The notes below the pieces were generated by a model. That model saw nothing but the letters and a program-made list of their open reading frames with translations. It was not told where the DNA came from and ran no database searches. A program made the position numbers and the translations under genes. DNA of 64,000 bases from Lactuca virosa (taxonomy: Eukaryota; Streptophyta; Magnoliopsida; Asterales; Asteraceae), in NCBI GenBank assembly GCA_928212115.1, contig CAKMRJ010005745.1, positions 218,261,558 through 218,325,557 on the forward strand. The letters run 5' to 3'. Below, one piece after another: positions 1 through 9,565 of this stretch (position 1 is the first letter of the stretch; every line of letters begins with the position of its first letter).

Positions 1-23
1 AATAAAAAGAGACTGAGGGATAT

Positions 24-1125
24 ATGGTGCTCGAAGAAGGGGATTTTGATGTCGAACTTGATATACAAGAATTGGAGAATCTATTGGATGAAAGTGAGTA
101 CAATGAAGTGAAAAAAGAAGCAGAAGAAGAAACAGGACATGACATTGGCAACACGTCGTGGTCATCCAATGTTTCCCGATCAGACAATAAAATTGCAACA
201 ACACGACATGGCAGCAGGCCCACGTCGTGGTGACTGACGAAAAACCAAAAGTCGAGCTTAAAGCCTTTCCCGAACACCGGGAGTATGCATTCCTGGAAGA
301 AGGACAACAAAAACCAGTAATCATAGCAGCCGATCTAGCAAAACATGAAAAAGAAAGGCTAGTGGAAGTACTAAAGAAAAGACAATGTGCCATAGCATGG
401 AAGATTACCAACATCAAAGGAATTAGTCCCGCCTATTGTTCGCATAAAATCAACTTAGAAGAAGGGGCTAAACCAGTGGTGCAACGCCAAAGAAGACTAA
501 ACCCAAATATATAAGACGTTGTGAAGAAAGAGGTGCTAAAACATTTGGATGCCGACATCATATATTCAATATCCGATATGCCAAGGGTATGTTCGGTGCA
601 CGTGGTACCCAAGAAGGGAGGAATGCCGGTGGTTACCAACAAAGACAATGAGCTAATCCCAACTAGAACGGTGATCGGTTGGCATGTGTGCATCGATTGT
701 TGTAAGCTAAATGATGCCACATGCAAAGATCATTTCCCTTTTCCATTTGTCGATCTAATGCTCGAAAGACTATCCGGTCACCTATACTATTGTTTCCTTG
801 ACGGTTTTTCAGGGTACTTTCAAATTCCTATTGACCCACAAGACAAAGAAAAAGACAACTTTCACTTGCCCAAGTGGAACTTTTGCATATAGGAGAATGT
901 CGTTTGGATTATGCAACGCACCAGCCACATTCCAAAGATATATGATGGCCATCTTCCACGACATGATTGGAAAATTTATGGAGCTTTTCATGGATGACTT
1001 CTTGGTTTTCGGTTCCTCTTTTGAAGATTGCCTTTCTAACCTTGATCTAATGCTAACAAGATGTGAGATGACCAACTTAGTTTTAAATTTGGAGAAATGC
1101 CACTTCATGGTCAAATAAGGAGTTA
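24..1125 (+). pseudogene. Athila-like pol: protease-RT linker and reverse transcriptase, broken
   Basis: Bases 24-514 encode an acidic linker and the run-up to RT. RT runs from about 521 to 1125. It keeps the motif RMSFGLCNAPATF and the catalytic box FMDD at 987-998. A stop follows NPNI at about 512, and a frameshift near 850 moves the frame before the RMSFG motif. Two copies of the CACGTCGTGG-type palindrome (about 153 and 222) lie in the linker. RT would copy element RNA to DNA; this copy is not functional as it stands. Family assignment is by recognition, not by search. Confidence 0.85.
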
Positions 1126-1374
1126 TATTAGGACACAAAGTCTCAAAACTATTGTGTTTACTGACCATTCTGCCCTTAAGTATCTTTTTGACAAACAAGA
1201 TGCCAAACCAAGATTGATACGCTGGGTATTTCTTTTACAAGGATTTGACATTTAAATTAGAGACAAAAAGGGAATGGAGAATGTGGCAGCTGATCACTTA
1301 TCAAGACAAGAAAACCCGCATTTGGAAGAATTGGAAGAAAACAAGATTGGAGATGATTTTCCGAAGAATATCTT
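1126..1374 (+). pseudogene. RNase H remnant with large internal deletion
   Basis: The RT connection motif GHKVS (about 1131-1145) is followed almost at once by sequence encoding VFTDHSALKYLF and then AADHLSRQ. The second part is the C-terminal end of the Ty3/gypsy RNase H domain. Several hundred bases that normally lie between these motifs are missing, including the N-terminal RNase H catalytic residues. A stop also lies after GFDI at about 1255. The deletion removes RNase H activity. Confidence 0.75.
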
Positions 1375-2376
1375 ATGGTTATAGTAGGAGAGGTACCTTG
1401 GTATGCGGACATAGCTAACTACTTAGCAAGTGACTATTTTCCAAAAGAGTTGACCCGACAACAAAAGAAGAAATTATTTTCAGAAGTCAAGTATTACTTT
1501 TGGGATGAGGCTTACCTCTTTAGAAGTTGCGCAGACGGGATGATAAGAAGATGTGTGTTCGGGAAGGAGAGTCAAGAGATCTTGAAACATTGCCATAGCG
1601 GGCCCACCGGAGGACAACATGGAGCACAATATATAGCCAAAAAGGTTTTTGATACTGGTTTCTATTGGACTATGATTTTTAAAGATGCTACTCAATTTGT
1701 TAAGGAGTGTGATTCATGCGAAAGGTCGGGAAACATTTCCTCCCGAAATGAGACGCCCCAAAATAGCATCCAAGTTTGTGAGATATTTGATGTTTGGGGG
1801 ATTAACTTTATGGGACCTTTTCCAATGTCAAGAGGAAATAAGTACATATTGGTGCCGGTTGACTACGTGTCTAAATGGGCAGAGGCACAATCATTACCTA
1901 CAAATGATGCTCGTGTAGTGGTGCATTTTCTTAAAAAGTTATTCTCAAGATTCGGTGTACCAAAACCTCTTGTCAGTGATCGGGGCAAGCACTTTGCAAA
2001 TGATCAATTGGCAAAGGTTTTACAAAAATAAGGTGTACACCATAGATTTGCAACACCATATCATCCACAGACAAGTGGGAAAACAAAAGTAACAAACCGG
2101 GCACTTAAAAGAATTCTAGAAATATCGGTTGGAGGAATAAAAAAGGAGTGGTCGGAAAAGCTTAATGATGCACTTTGGGCATTTCGCACGGCCTTTAATA
2201 AACCTATTGGTACTACACCATATAGGTTAGTATATGGAAAAAATTGCCATTTGCCAGTGGAAATCGAACATAAAGCATTTTGGGCTTTGAAGATTTGTAA
2301 GTTTGAACTGGTCGAACTTCGTACCATCCGTTTGATGCAAATGGATGCCCTTGAAGAGCTTACAAAACGAAGCACA
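1375..2376 (+). pseudogene. Athila-like integrase, catalytic Glu replaced
   Basis: The HHCC zinc region is visible (His-rich segment near 1590, paired Cys near 1710-1720). In the core, the first Asp (DVWGINF) is at 1789-1791 and the second (VSDRG) at 1978-1980. After YHPQTSG the glutamate usual in this family is a lysine (codon 2086-2088, context GKTKVTNR), so the DDE triad is incomplete. A stop lies at 2029-2031. The remainder continues to about 2376 with family motifs such as LNDALWAFRTAF. The retroviral-type integrase fold is known for the family; loss of activity is inferred. Confidence 0.85.
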
Positions 2377-2760
2377 TACTAGCTCCTTGAAGTACAAAGA
2401 TAAAAACAAAGAAGTGGCATAGCGCGAGACTAAAAGAAAACAAGGATTTTCAGGAGGGACAAAAGGTTCTACTTTTCAATTCAAGATTAAAGCTTTTTCC
2501 GGGAAAACTACAAACTAGGTTGGATGGGCCATTCATTTTTAAACAAGTTTTCCCACATGGAGCTATTGAGTTGATATCAAGAGACGGAATTCCCTTTAAG
2601 GTTAATGGGCATAGAGTGAAGCATTATGAAGAAGGAATGCCAATTGAAGAAAAAGAGGGGGAAATCGTCAAATTCGCACAAGACGGATCGACGTAAGCAG
2701 GAAGGAGTTCGGCTCATGACTCCCCAAAAAGAAGCGATTGCAGGAGGCAACCTGTGGTTT
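2377..2760 (+). pseudogene. Degenerate C-terminal tail of Athila pol
   Basis: The sequence after the integrase core still resembles the pol C-terminus but holds several stops and frame changes. No chromodomain is visible, which fits Athila rather than a chromovirus. It fades into T-rich non-coding DNA near 2760. Confidence 0.5.
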
Positions 2761-3568
2761 TGAGTTTTCATTTTCTTTCCTTTTCTTTTATTTTCTTTAT
2801 TTTTGCTTCATTTATGCTTGATTTTTGTTCTCATTCCTCTGAATTTTTATTTGGATTTCGAAGTGGGGAATAGCATAGAATGAGTGTGGGGTGAACATTT
2901 TTATAAAAATTTGACAAAAATGATATTATTTTTAAACCACGACGTGGTACATTTCAACACGCCATGGTGATTTTTCTGAAAACAAATCCATGATTTTTGA
3001 TGCGACACCACGACGTGGTGATTTACCCACGACGTGTTGTCGGTTTTACTTCTGTCAAATTAGGGTTTTAATCTACATCAAAACCATTTCTTACTTTTCA
3101 CCTCTCATTTCATCGATGTGCTATCAAGCCCCACGAATAACTTCCCTCCAACTTTCAATTTATTTGTTTATTCACGCAACGAGGTATGATTTTGACATCT
3201 TTTATTAGTTATACTCGAACTTATAGTAGTTATTTGTCTTCATTCACTGATTTGAACTAGATTTAGGGCCGATTTCATGAACTAGGGTTCCGATTTTTGC
3301 AAAAATCAGACCCAATTTTTGATGTTTTTGAGTTGCATTTGTTGTTAATATACTCGATTACATGCCCTAGTCAAACCATTGGCTTGATTACAATTGAATG
3401 TGCTTGGATTTTGGTTTGATTTTCATAGAGCACGCGACCAGTTCGTCGACCACGATGACTCGTCGTGGTCGTCGTCATGGTCAGTGATTTTTGGGCTTAA
3501 TCTGTTTGTATTGATTTATAATCTCGAATATTGTTGCTTGGTTTGTTGTTTTTGTTATTTTGCAGATT
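2761..3568 (+). other. Non-coding spacer between pol and env-position ORF, with CACGACGTGG palindromes
   Basis: No coding potential is seen. Copies of CCACGACGTGG or close variants occur near 2938, 3008, 3027 and 3450-3480. The spacer ends in a T-rich tract and TTTTGCAG (to 3565), a good 3' splice-site consensus three bases before the ATG of the next ORF. Env-position ORFs of Athila-type elements have been proposed to be made from spliced RNA, so this may be the acceptor. Confidence 0.5.
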
Positions 3569-4227
3569 ATGGCTACCCGTTCTCGCCGAAACCAACCTTA
3601 GGGTCGCCCCGATTTCCCTTGGTTCAATTTCCCTGGGGTTGTGGGGCCCGAAGTCCTTGCACAATGAAATGGCAAGCTGGATTGGATGAAACAACGAAAG
3701 GTACATGTAGCCGCTGTTGTTGACTGGCATTGGATTGAGCAAACTGGGTTGTTGGAAGGAATTGAGCCGTTTTTGGATAAATCATTTGATGGACTACATG
3801 GAAGATTTATATGTATAGCGTGGAGAAGGCTTTTCCAAATTCAAGAGGTTGTGTATAAGGAGCTTGTAGTCGAGCTTTTAGCATCAGCCTCGTTCAGGAG
3901 GAAAATTGGTACACTAGAAGAAGCAAATCTTACTTTTGGCCTTGGAGGGGAAAGGCACGAGCTTAGCCTCGCTGACTTCATGATTAAGACGAAAATTTAT
4001 CTCCCGTCCGAGGTACGTACCGAATCCTATCTCCATTACATTACCGGGTGCATCTGAACAGCTGATGGTTTCAAAGATAGTGAATATTAGGCAGCCATTG
4101 CAAATGGCACATACCAAAAGGGAACAACCCAAGAAAGCGATATCCGGTCCCCTCTACATGGCCTATTGCATCGGTCAATCATGAACACTATAAATCAAAG
4201 GCAAGAGGGGGACAAGGTCCCAGATTT
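3569..4227 (+). pseudogene. Athila-type env-position ORF, first part
   Basis: The frame opens with MATRSRRNQP at 3569 and meets a stop at once (3599-3601), with more stops near 3662 and at 4055-4057. Between them the protein is coherent, about 120 residues containing LTFGLGGERHELSLADF, which resembles the ATHILA ORF-1 family (function unknown). The frame reaches codon GAT at 4223, part of the TSD of the solo LTR inserted at 4228. It resumes in the same frame at 13059. No signal peptide or membrane segment is clear in this part. Confidence 0.6.
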
Positions 4228-5362
4228 TGTCACACCCATTGCATTAATAATATAGTTATTTATGTACAGTATCATAACAATGCATAATAGTAAAACAAGC
4301 AACAACATCCATTGCATTAATAATATAGTTAATACATGTGTGTTCTTTGTATAGTGGTATGACACCAAAAATCTAATATCAAAATAAAAGACGAGTCTTG
4401 AACATGCTCCGTCTTCTCAAAACCTGTGCCCGTGTACCTGTGTACTGGTTCCCTGAGAATACAAGTTATTTTGAAAGAGAGTATCAACATTTAAGTTGGC
4501 GAGTTCATAAGTATTTAGTGTCAAATGTTTGTATTTGTTTCCTGAAAATGTTAGTATACTTCCCAGAAAATCCTATATTTTCTACTTAAAATGAAAAGTA
4601 GTCTTATACCCAAGACCCAACTGTTTGTATGTTTTGTTCTCTTGAAATAATATTAATGTATGTTTGTACTTGAAATAGTATAACTGTATGTTTTCCATAT
4701 TTGTAAACTATCTTTACTAGAAAAATAGTATGCCTTGTTCATGTGTTAACACTACTGTATGTAGGGAATGGAAGATAATATCTTTTAGTAGTTTTGTTTA
4801 AAATAAAACCATTGAATAAATGTTTGTCTTGTAAACCAAATGGTTTAGTTAATACTTAATGTGAATGAGGTTATAACCATGCTAATTTGACTAGTATAAA
4901 ACACGACGTTCTTCAAGCGTAGAAAAAGTTATGACATTTGTCACCCGTAGACCTGTCGGTCTGAACTGTAGCTAAAAACAAGGTGTGGGATTGTCAGTCC
5001 CGTATAGATCTATACACAAACTCACGCTCTCCCTCCAGGAGACTCTGGTTATTAAACATGACTTAGCAAGAGTATTGCAAAGTACTATGAAGTAGTATAT
5101 CACATTCTAGTTAACTTGTTTTCGTCTAGTATGTATATGATCCTTGTTCTTGTAAATGAGCAGTGTACTTTGTGATGAAAAGTAATAGTATGTATGTATT
5201 GATTCATGTATTGTTTCTCTGATCTAGAAAATAGTATGAATTGAGTCTCTAAACTATACCTAATATAGTTTACTAGTATGTTTGTACTGTAATGATTTGG
5301 AGAAAATGTAACACCCCAAATTTCAGAAGTTCAATGAAGGGCCAAAAGTGTAAATAAAAGAA

Positions 5363-5515
5363 GGGACTCGACGAGTAGGTATGCCTACTCGCCGAGTCGG
5401 AGCGGGATTTTGTCGCATGTTTAAGTGGTCAACTCGCCGAGTCGGCGGCTAGGACTCGACGAGTTGGTGCTGAAGAGAGAAAACCCTAATCTTAGGGTTT
5501 GCACCCTATATAAAG
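5363..5515 (+). promoter_or_regulatory. Palindrome cluster and TATA box in the 5' LTR
   Basis: ACTCGACGAGT or ACTCGCCGAGT-type palindromes recur four times between 5367 and 5466. A TATATAAAG box follows at 5507-5515, preceded by a short mirror-like AAACCCTAATCTTAGGGTTT. The arrangement suggests the LTR promoter; factor binding is not shown. Confidence 0.55.
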
Positions 5516-6054
5516 AACATTATATCCTTCCCTCAGCCCCCTTGCTACCCTGAGAGTTCCAGCAAACCCTAGTTCGTATGAAACACCATTGATTGAGGAG
5601 ATTGGAGCTTGGAAGAAGATTTTGGTGTAAGAGGCTTGAGGAATTAGAGGCTAGCATCAAGGGGCTTGTGTAGATCTGGAATCTACATTAGTTTGGGCAC
5701 ATCTCAGAGGTAAGAAGCCTTTATCCTAAGCTATTTCCTTTTTGGATTCATCCATCGTGATTGATTTGGGGTCCCTTAGCTTGTTTGAGATCTATTTCGG
5801 GTTTAGAGGCTAGATTTGAGGTTGCAACTTCGGATCTAGGTTATATTTGAGCTATGAGAGCATAAAGCATCATCCTTTGGGTTTGTTTGAAAGGATCCTT
5901 GTCTCAAACGCAAGCCCTAGAGTGATTTGGACCTTTAAACCCTTGGTTTCACGTAAAGTTTGCAATTTTATGTGAGGGTTAGATTGTAGAAGGGTGGATC
6001 TATAGATTGGAGCCCCTGCATGGCTCGAAAAGCCTCTGAATGGATTGAGAACTG

Positions 6055-6390
6055 GAGAGACTCGGCGAGTCACATGGGTGTACTCGACGAGTTGTATGAA
6101 CATGTGAATGGACTCGACGAGTTGGAAGAACAACTCGGCGAGTCTGTTGAAGATTGCCTTGGACTCGGCGAGTCTGTTCTTGGACTCGATGAGTCTGGTT
6201 GCGGAACCCTAACCTCTTCTGGTTAAGCCTCGAATCGGTGAGTCGAGGGACGACTCTGTGAGTTGAGCAGGATGGGACTCGGAGATCGTTGGACTCGCCG
6301 CGTCTTGGGGCGACTCGGCGAGTTGAGTCGTGTTATGGGAGTTTCTGAGTATAGGAACTCGACGAGTCGACGGGTCGACTCGGCGAGTAG
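6055..6390 (+). repeat. Second ACTCGGCGAGT palindrome cluster
   Basis: About a dozen copies of ACTCGGCGAGT, ACTCGACGAGT and close variants occur with irregular spacing, roughly 550-880 bp downstream of the TATA box and so in the presumed transcribed part of the LTR. An apparent ORF here is a by-product of the repeated motif. Confidence 0.8.
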
Positions 6391-6404
6391 AATCAACCAG
6401 GAAG

Positions 6405-6455
6405 GTTGACTTTGACTGAGGACTTTGACTTTGACCAAGAGTTGACCAGTTTGAC
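6405..6455 (+). promoter_or_regulatory. TTGAC (W-box-like) cluster
   Basis: About six TTGAC cores in roughly 50 bp, mostly TTTGACTTTGAC runs. TTGACY is the known core of the WRKY W-box. Binding is inferred only from the motif. Confidence 0.4.
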
Positions 6456-6932
6456 TTCCAAGGGTATTTTGGTAATTTTGGTATTTATGGAATTGGTTCT
6501 TTGGTAGTGTTCTGTGGTGAAGTTCGTGTCGGTGGTCGGAGCAGCTTGGTCTTATCTCCTCAGTCGGCAATTGCAGGTGAGTTATCCTCACTATATCGAC
6601 AGGGTCTACGGCACCAAGACCGGCCCTTTATCGGATGGAAATTCGGGTATTGTTTGATATGTTATTGCTTTGCTAGATCCGCATCCTGGTAGTTAGGATG
6701 GTGTTATGTTAGTGACCTGGTTAAGGTCGGTACCCGGTATATAGGGTAATGTTATGCTAGTGACCGGTTAGGTCGGAATCCTGGTTAGGATGTTGATATG
6801 CTATGTGATCTGTTAGACTGTTTGTCTGGTTAAGGATTGTTATGTGATTAATTGTTTTATGTGCACATGGTTGTTTGACAGGGGTTGGGTTGAGGCGGGT
6901 CCTGCTTTGTGTTGTAGGCCAACATACCCAGG

Positions 6933-7215
6933 GCGGACCGGAAAGACCGAAGGCCCAACGAGCGGTCCAGATAGGCTGAAGGCCCCAAGAGGGCGGACCA
7001 GACGTGCCGAGGCTTGGAGAGTGGACCAGGCCGACTGAAGGCCCGGTGTGGGCGGACCAGTCATACTGTAGACTCAGAGAGTGGACCAGGTGGATTGAAG
7101 GCCCGGTGCGGGCGGACCAATCACACTGTAGACTCGATGTACATGTCTAGACTCGGAGGGTGGACCCGGTGGACTGAAGGCCCGGTGCAGGCGGACCAGT
7201 CACACAGTAGACCCG
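6933..7215 (+). repeat. GC-rich minisatellite in the LTR
   Basis: Degenerate units of about 30-70 bp share cores such as GCGGACCAG and CTGAAGGCCC. A related array lies in the internal region (10183-10365) and the last units recur in the 3' LTR remnant (11350-11500). ORFs across it reflect the repeat. Confidence 0.75.
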
Positions 7216-7514
7216 ATGTGCATGGCTGTTCTATTTGTGATATTTTATGAGTATGTTTATGTATGGTTGGTATTGTGGGGGTAACTCACTAAGCTTTCGG
7301 GCTTACAGTTCAGTGTATTGTTTCAGGTACTTCAGGAGATCGTGGTACGGCGAAGGCGTGATCGTACCGCTCCTCATGTTTTATGATTTCTGTGATGTGG
7401 TTCTGGGGGATACTCTGATGTTTAAACTATTTTGAAAACAAGGTGTATGAACTTAATGGTTTTTGAATGAATTAAAATGTTTTAATTGGCTCAAATTTTA
7501 TGGGTGTTACAAGT

Positions 7515-7526
7515 TGGTATCAGAGC
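7515..7526 (+). other. Primer-binding site (tRNA-iMet type)
   Basis: TGGTATCAGAGC lies four bases after the LTR end. This is the usual plant LTR-retrotransposon primer site complementary to the 3' end of initiator tRNA-Met. Confidence 0.9.
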
Positions 7527-8120
7527 CTTGGTTTGAGTGAATTGGAGGAACATTCGTGTGAATCCAGTCTCAAATCAAGGAGGGATTTTCAAAATTTGTT
7601 TTCAAAAGGTTTTCGAAATAAGTAAAGGACGATGTAGAGGGTACGATCAGCCAGAGCCAGTAAGTAGACCCCAAAATACCATACAAGTTATTTGATTATG
7701 TGATATGTTAGAACAGCATGCTAGTACTAGGCTAGGGATCTTCAGGAAATTGCATGATAGAATTGCCTGATTACATGATGCCTGCTAGCCTAGGGTTTCC
7801 TTTATATATGAGATTGACATCATTACTGTAGTTACTTGTGTATGCATCACGACTGTGTATAATAAAGATCTTATAGCCTGAGAATGTTTGATTTGGCCTT
7901 ATGTTCTGTTCTTGTTTGATTGGGAGCTTAGGGTAGGATTGGATATTCGAAAGTCTATAGGGTCCAGCGTCATGTATGGCTAGCATACACTAGTGCTGCA
8001 GGGTTGGTGGAAGTTTCATGGATGGATGGGTTGTGTGAGGCCGGGAGGCCAGTTATGAGATATTGAGCATTCGTTGTGTGATGTATATTATTAGGGTGTT
8101 GTGGTGATACTTGAGACAAA

Positions 8121-8177
8121 TATGGGTAGGTGTGGAAGGTAGTATGGGCCCGTACTACTAAAAGCACAGGACCCATA
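8121..8177 (+). other. Structured leader element, copy A (GGGCCC palindrome in an outer stem)
   Basis: An inner inverted repeat GTAGTATGGGCCCGTACTAC (8139-8158) lies within an outer stem TATGGGT (8121-8127) with ACCCATA (8171-8177). It sits about 100 bases before gag. Related copies are at 27218-27277 (minus), 40171-40229 and 46821-46879. The outer stem here is GGGT/ACCC where the minus-strand copy has GGAT/ATCC, a compensatory change. Confidence 0.65.
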
Positions 8178-8274
8178 CGCGTGTCAAGGAAGTCACAACC
8201 CCTAGGTTGTTGGTTAGAGGTTAGTTCTCGGAGGTTATGCGAGGTGTCTAAGGGTCTCGTTGGTGTATTGCAGT

Positions 8275-9565
8275 ATGGCGACTATGAGGCGTGTCGTGAC
8301 TGGATCCGGATCGGGATCAGGACAGGGTGAGTAGGAGGCCCCAGTGGCACCTGAGATTATCGGCCAGGAGGGGCCAATGTTGACAGAGGACCGGGTCAGG
8401 GAGATCATCCGCGAGGAGGTAGTCGAGATTGTCCGGGGTCAGATCCCAGAGTTGTTTGGGACTATTAAGTCCGCTATGAGAGAGTACTTCGATGATCGTT
8501 ATGCAGCTCTTACTGAGACGGCTGTCGCGGCAGCTACATCGGCTGTAACAGCGGCACGGGGAGGATCCGATCGAGGCTTTTAGTATCGGGACTTCGATAA
8601 TACGAAGCCCCTACCTTTGATGGAGTTCAGGATCCTATCATTGCTATGAGATGGTTGTCAAACGTGGAGAGTTGTTTCTTCACGTGTTCATGCCCTGCGG
8701 ATCAGAGGGTGAGGTGTGCTCTGAACCTTTTGAGGCTCGGTGCGAAGGATTGGTGGAGGTTGACTACGGGATCTTATTCTGATGCGCAGCGGGCTGCGGT
8801 TACTTGGGATCAGTTTCGGGAGGTGTTCAGCACTCGTTATGTTCCACGGGTTGAGACAGAGAGAGGTTGGCTCAGGAGTTCCTGGAGCTGAAGCAGGATT
8901 CAGAGTCGGTGACGGAGATCACCAGGATGTTTACTGAGAGGGCGATGTTTTGCCCAGAGTTTGCTTCGGAGCAGGCTCAGATGTCCCGATATATGAGTAT
9001 GCTCAAGAGGGATATACGGCAGTTTGTGTCCACACAGAGATGTGATACCTTGTTGGAGTTGCAGGAGGCCGCCAGGCGGCGCGAGTTGGAGATTGAGTTG
9101 CAGTTGCGAGAGCAGAGGCAGGCCCCGGTGCAGTCGCAACCGGCGCCGAAACGGTCCAAAACCGTTGACTTTAGGGTTGGAGGTCAGAGCAGCCACACTT
9201 GTGAGAAGTGTGGGAAGGGTCATGCCGGAGTTTGTAGGTCCGGTGGTGCGTGTCGCAAGTGTGGGAAAGAGGGGCATTATGCGAGGGATTGCCGTCAGTC
9301 GGTCCCGACTCAGGATAGGAGGATCTGTCATCATTGTCATCAAGTTGGACACTTGAGGGTCAACTGTCCACAGCTTGTTGCAAGACCGGTGCAGGCTCCA
9401 GGACCGGACACTTTGAGGATTACGGGTGGAGGTCAAGGGGGAGCGGAGCCTCCGAGGGCTCAGGGTCGTGTTTTCCAGCTCATTGCAGAGGAGGTCGGGG
9501 CAGAGCCAGATACAGCTGCGGGTGTGTTTCCATCTTGTTATCTTGTTATTTGTGTGGTATTGTAA
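8275..9565 (+). pseudogene. Gag with two or three zinc knuckles, gag-only element
   Basis: A frame opens at ATG 8275 with a short Gly-Ser run and meets stops at 8332-8334 and 8581-8583. Frame changes near 8610 and 8860 follow. The Ty3/gypsy gag core is clear (LRLGAKDWW, TWDQFREVFSTRYVP, RYMSMLKRDIRQFV). The C-terminus has CCHC knuckles: a variant CEKCGKGHAGVC, CRKCGKEGHYARDC and CHHCHQVGHLRVNC. Gag would form the particle and bind RNA. No protease motif follows; the frame runs into non-coding DNA at 9565. Confidence 0.85.

Larger units (their letters stand above)
5307..7511 (+). repeat. 5' LTR of gag-only element (2205 bp)
   Basis: It begins TGTAACACCCC and ends GGGTGTTACA, directly before a PBS. 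It contains an ACTCGGCGAGT palindrome cluster and TATA box (5363-5515), a second cluster (6055-6390), TTGAC repeats (6405-6455), a splice-donor-like CAGGTGAGT (GT at 6577), a GC-rich minisatellite (6933-7215) and an acceptor-like TTGTTTCAG ending at 7326. The last ~436 bp match 11349-11786 with few differences, suggesting fairly recent insertion. Confidence 0.9.

Noticed and set aside
6840..7250. Several GC-rich ORFs
   Set aside because: Produced by the minisatellite in the gag-only LTR. Codon content mirrors the repeat unit.
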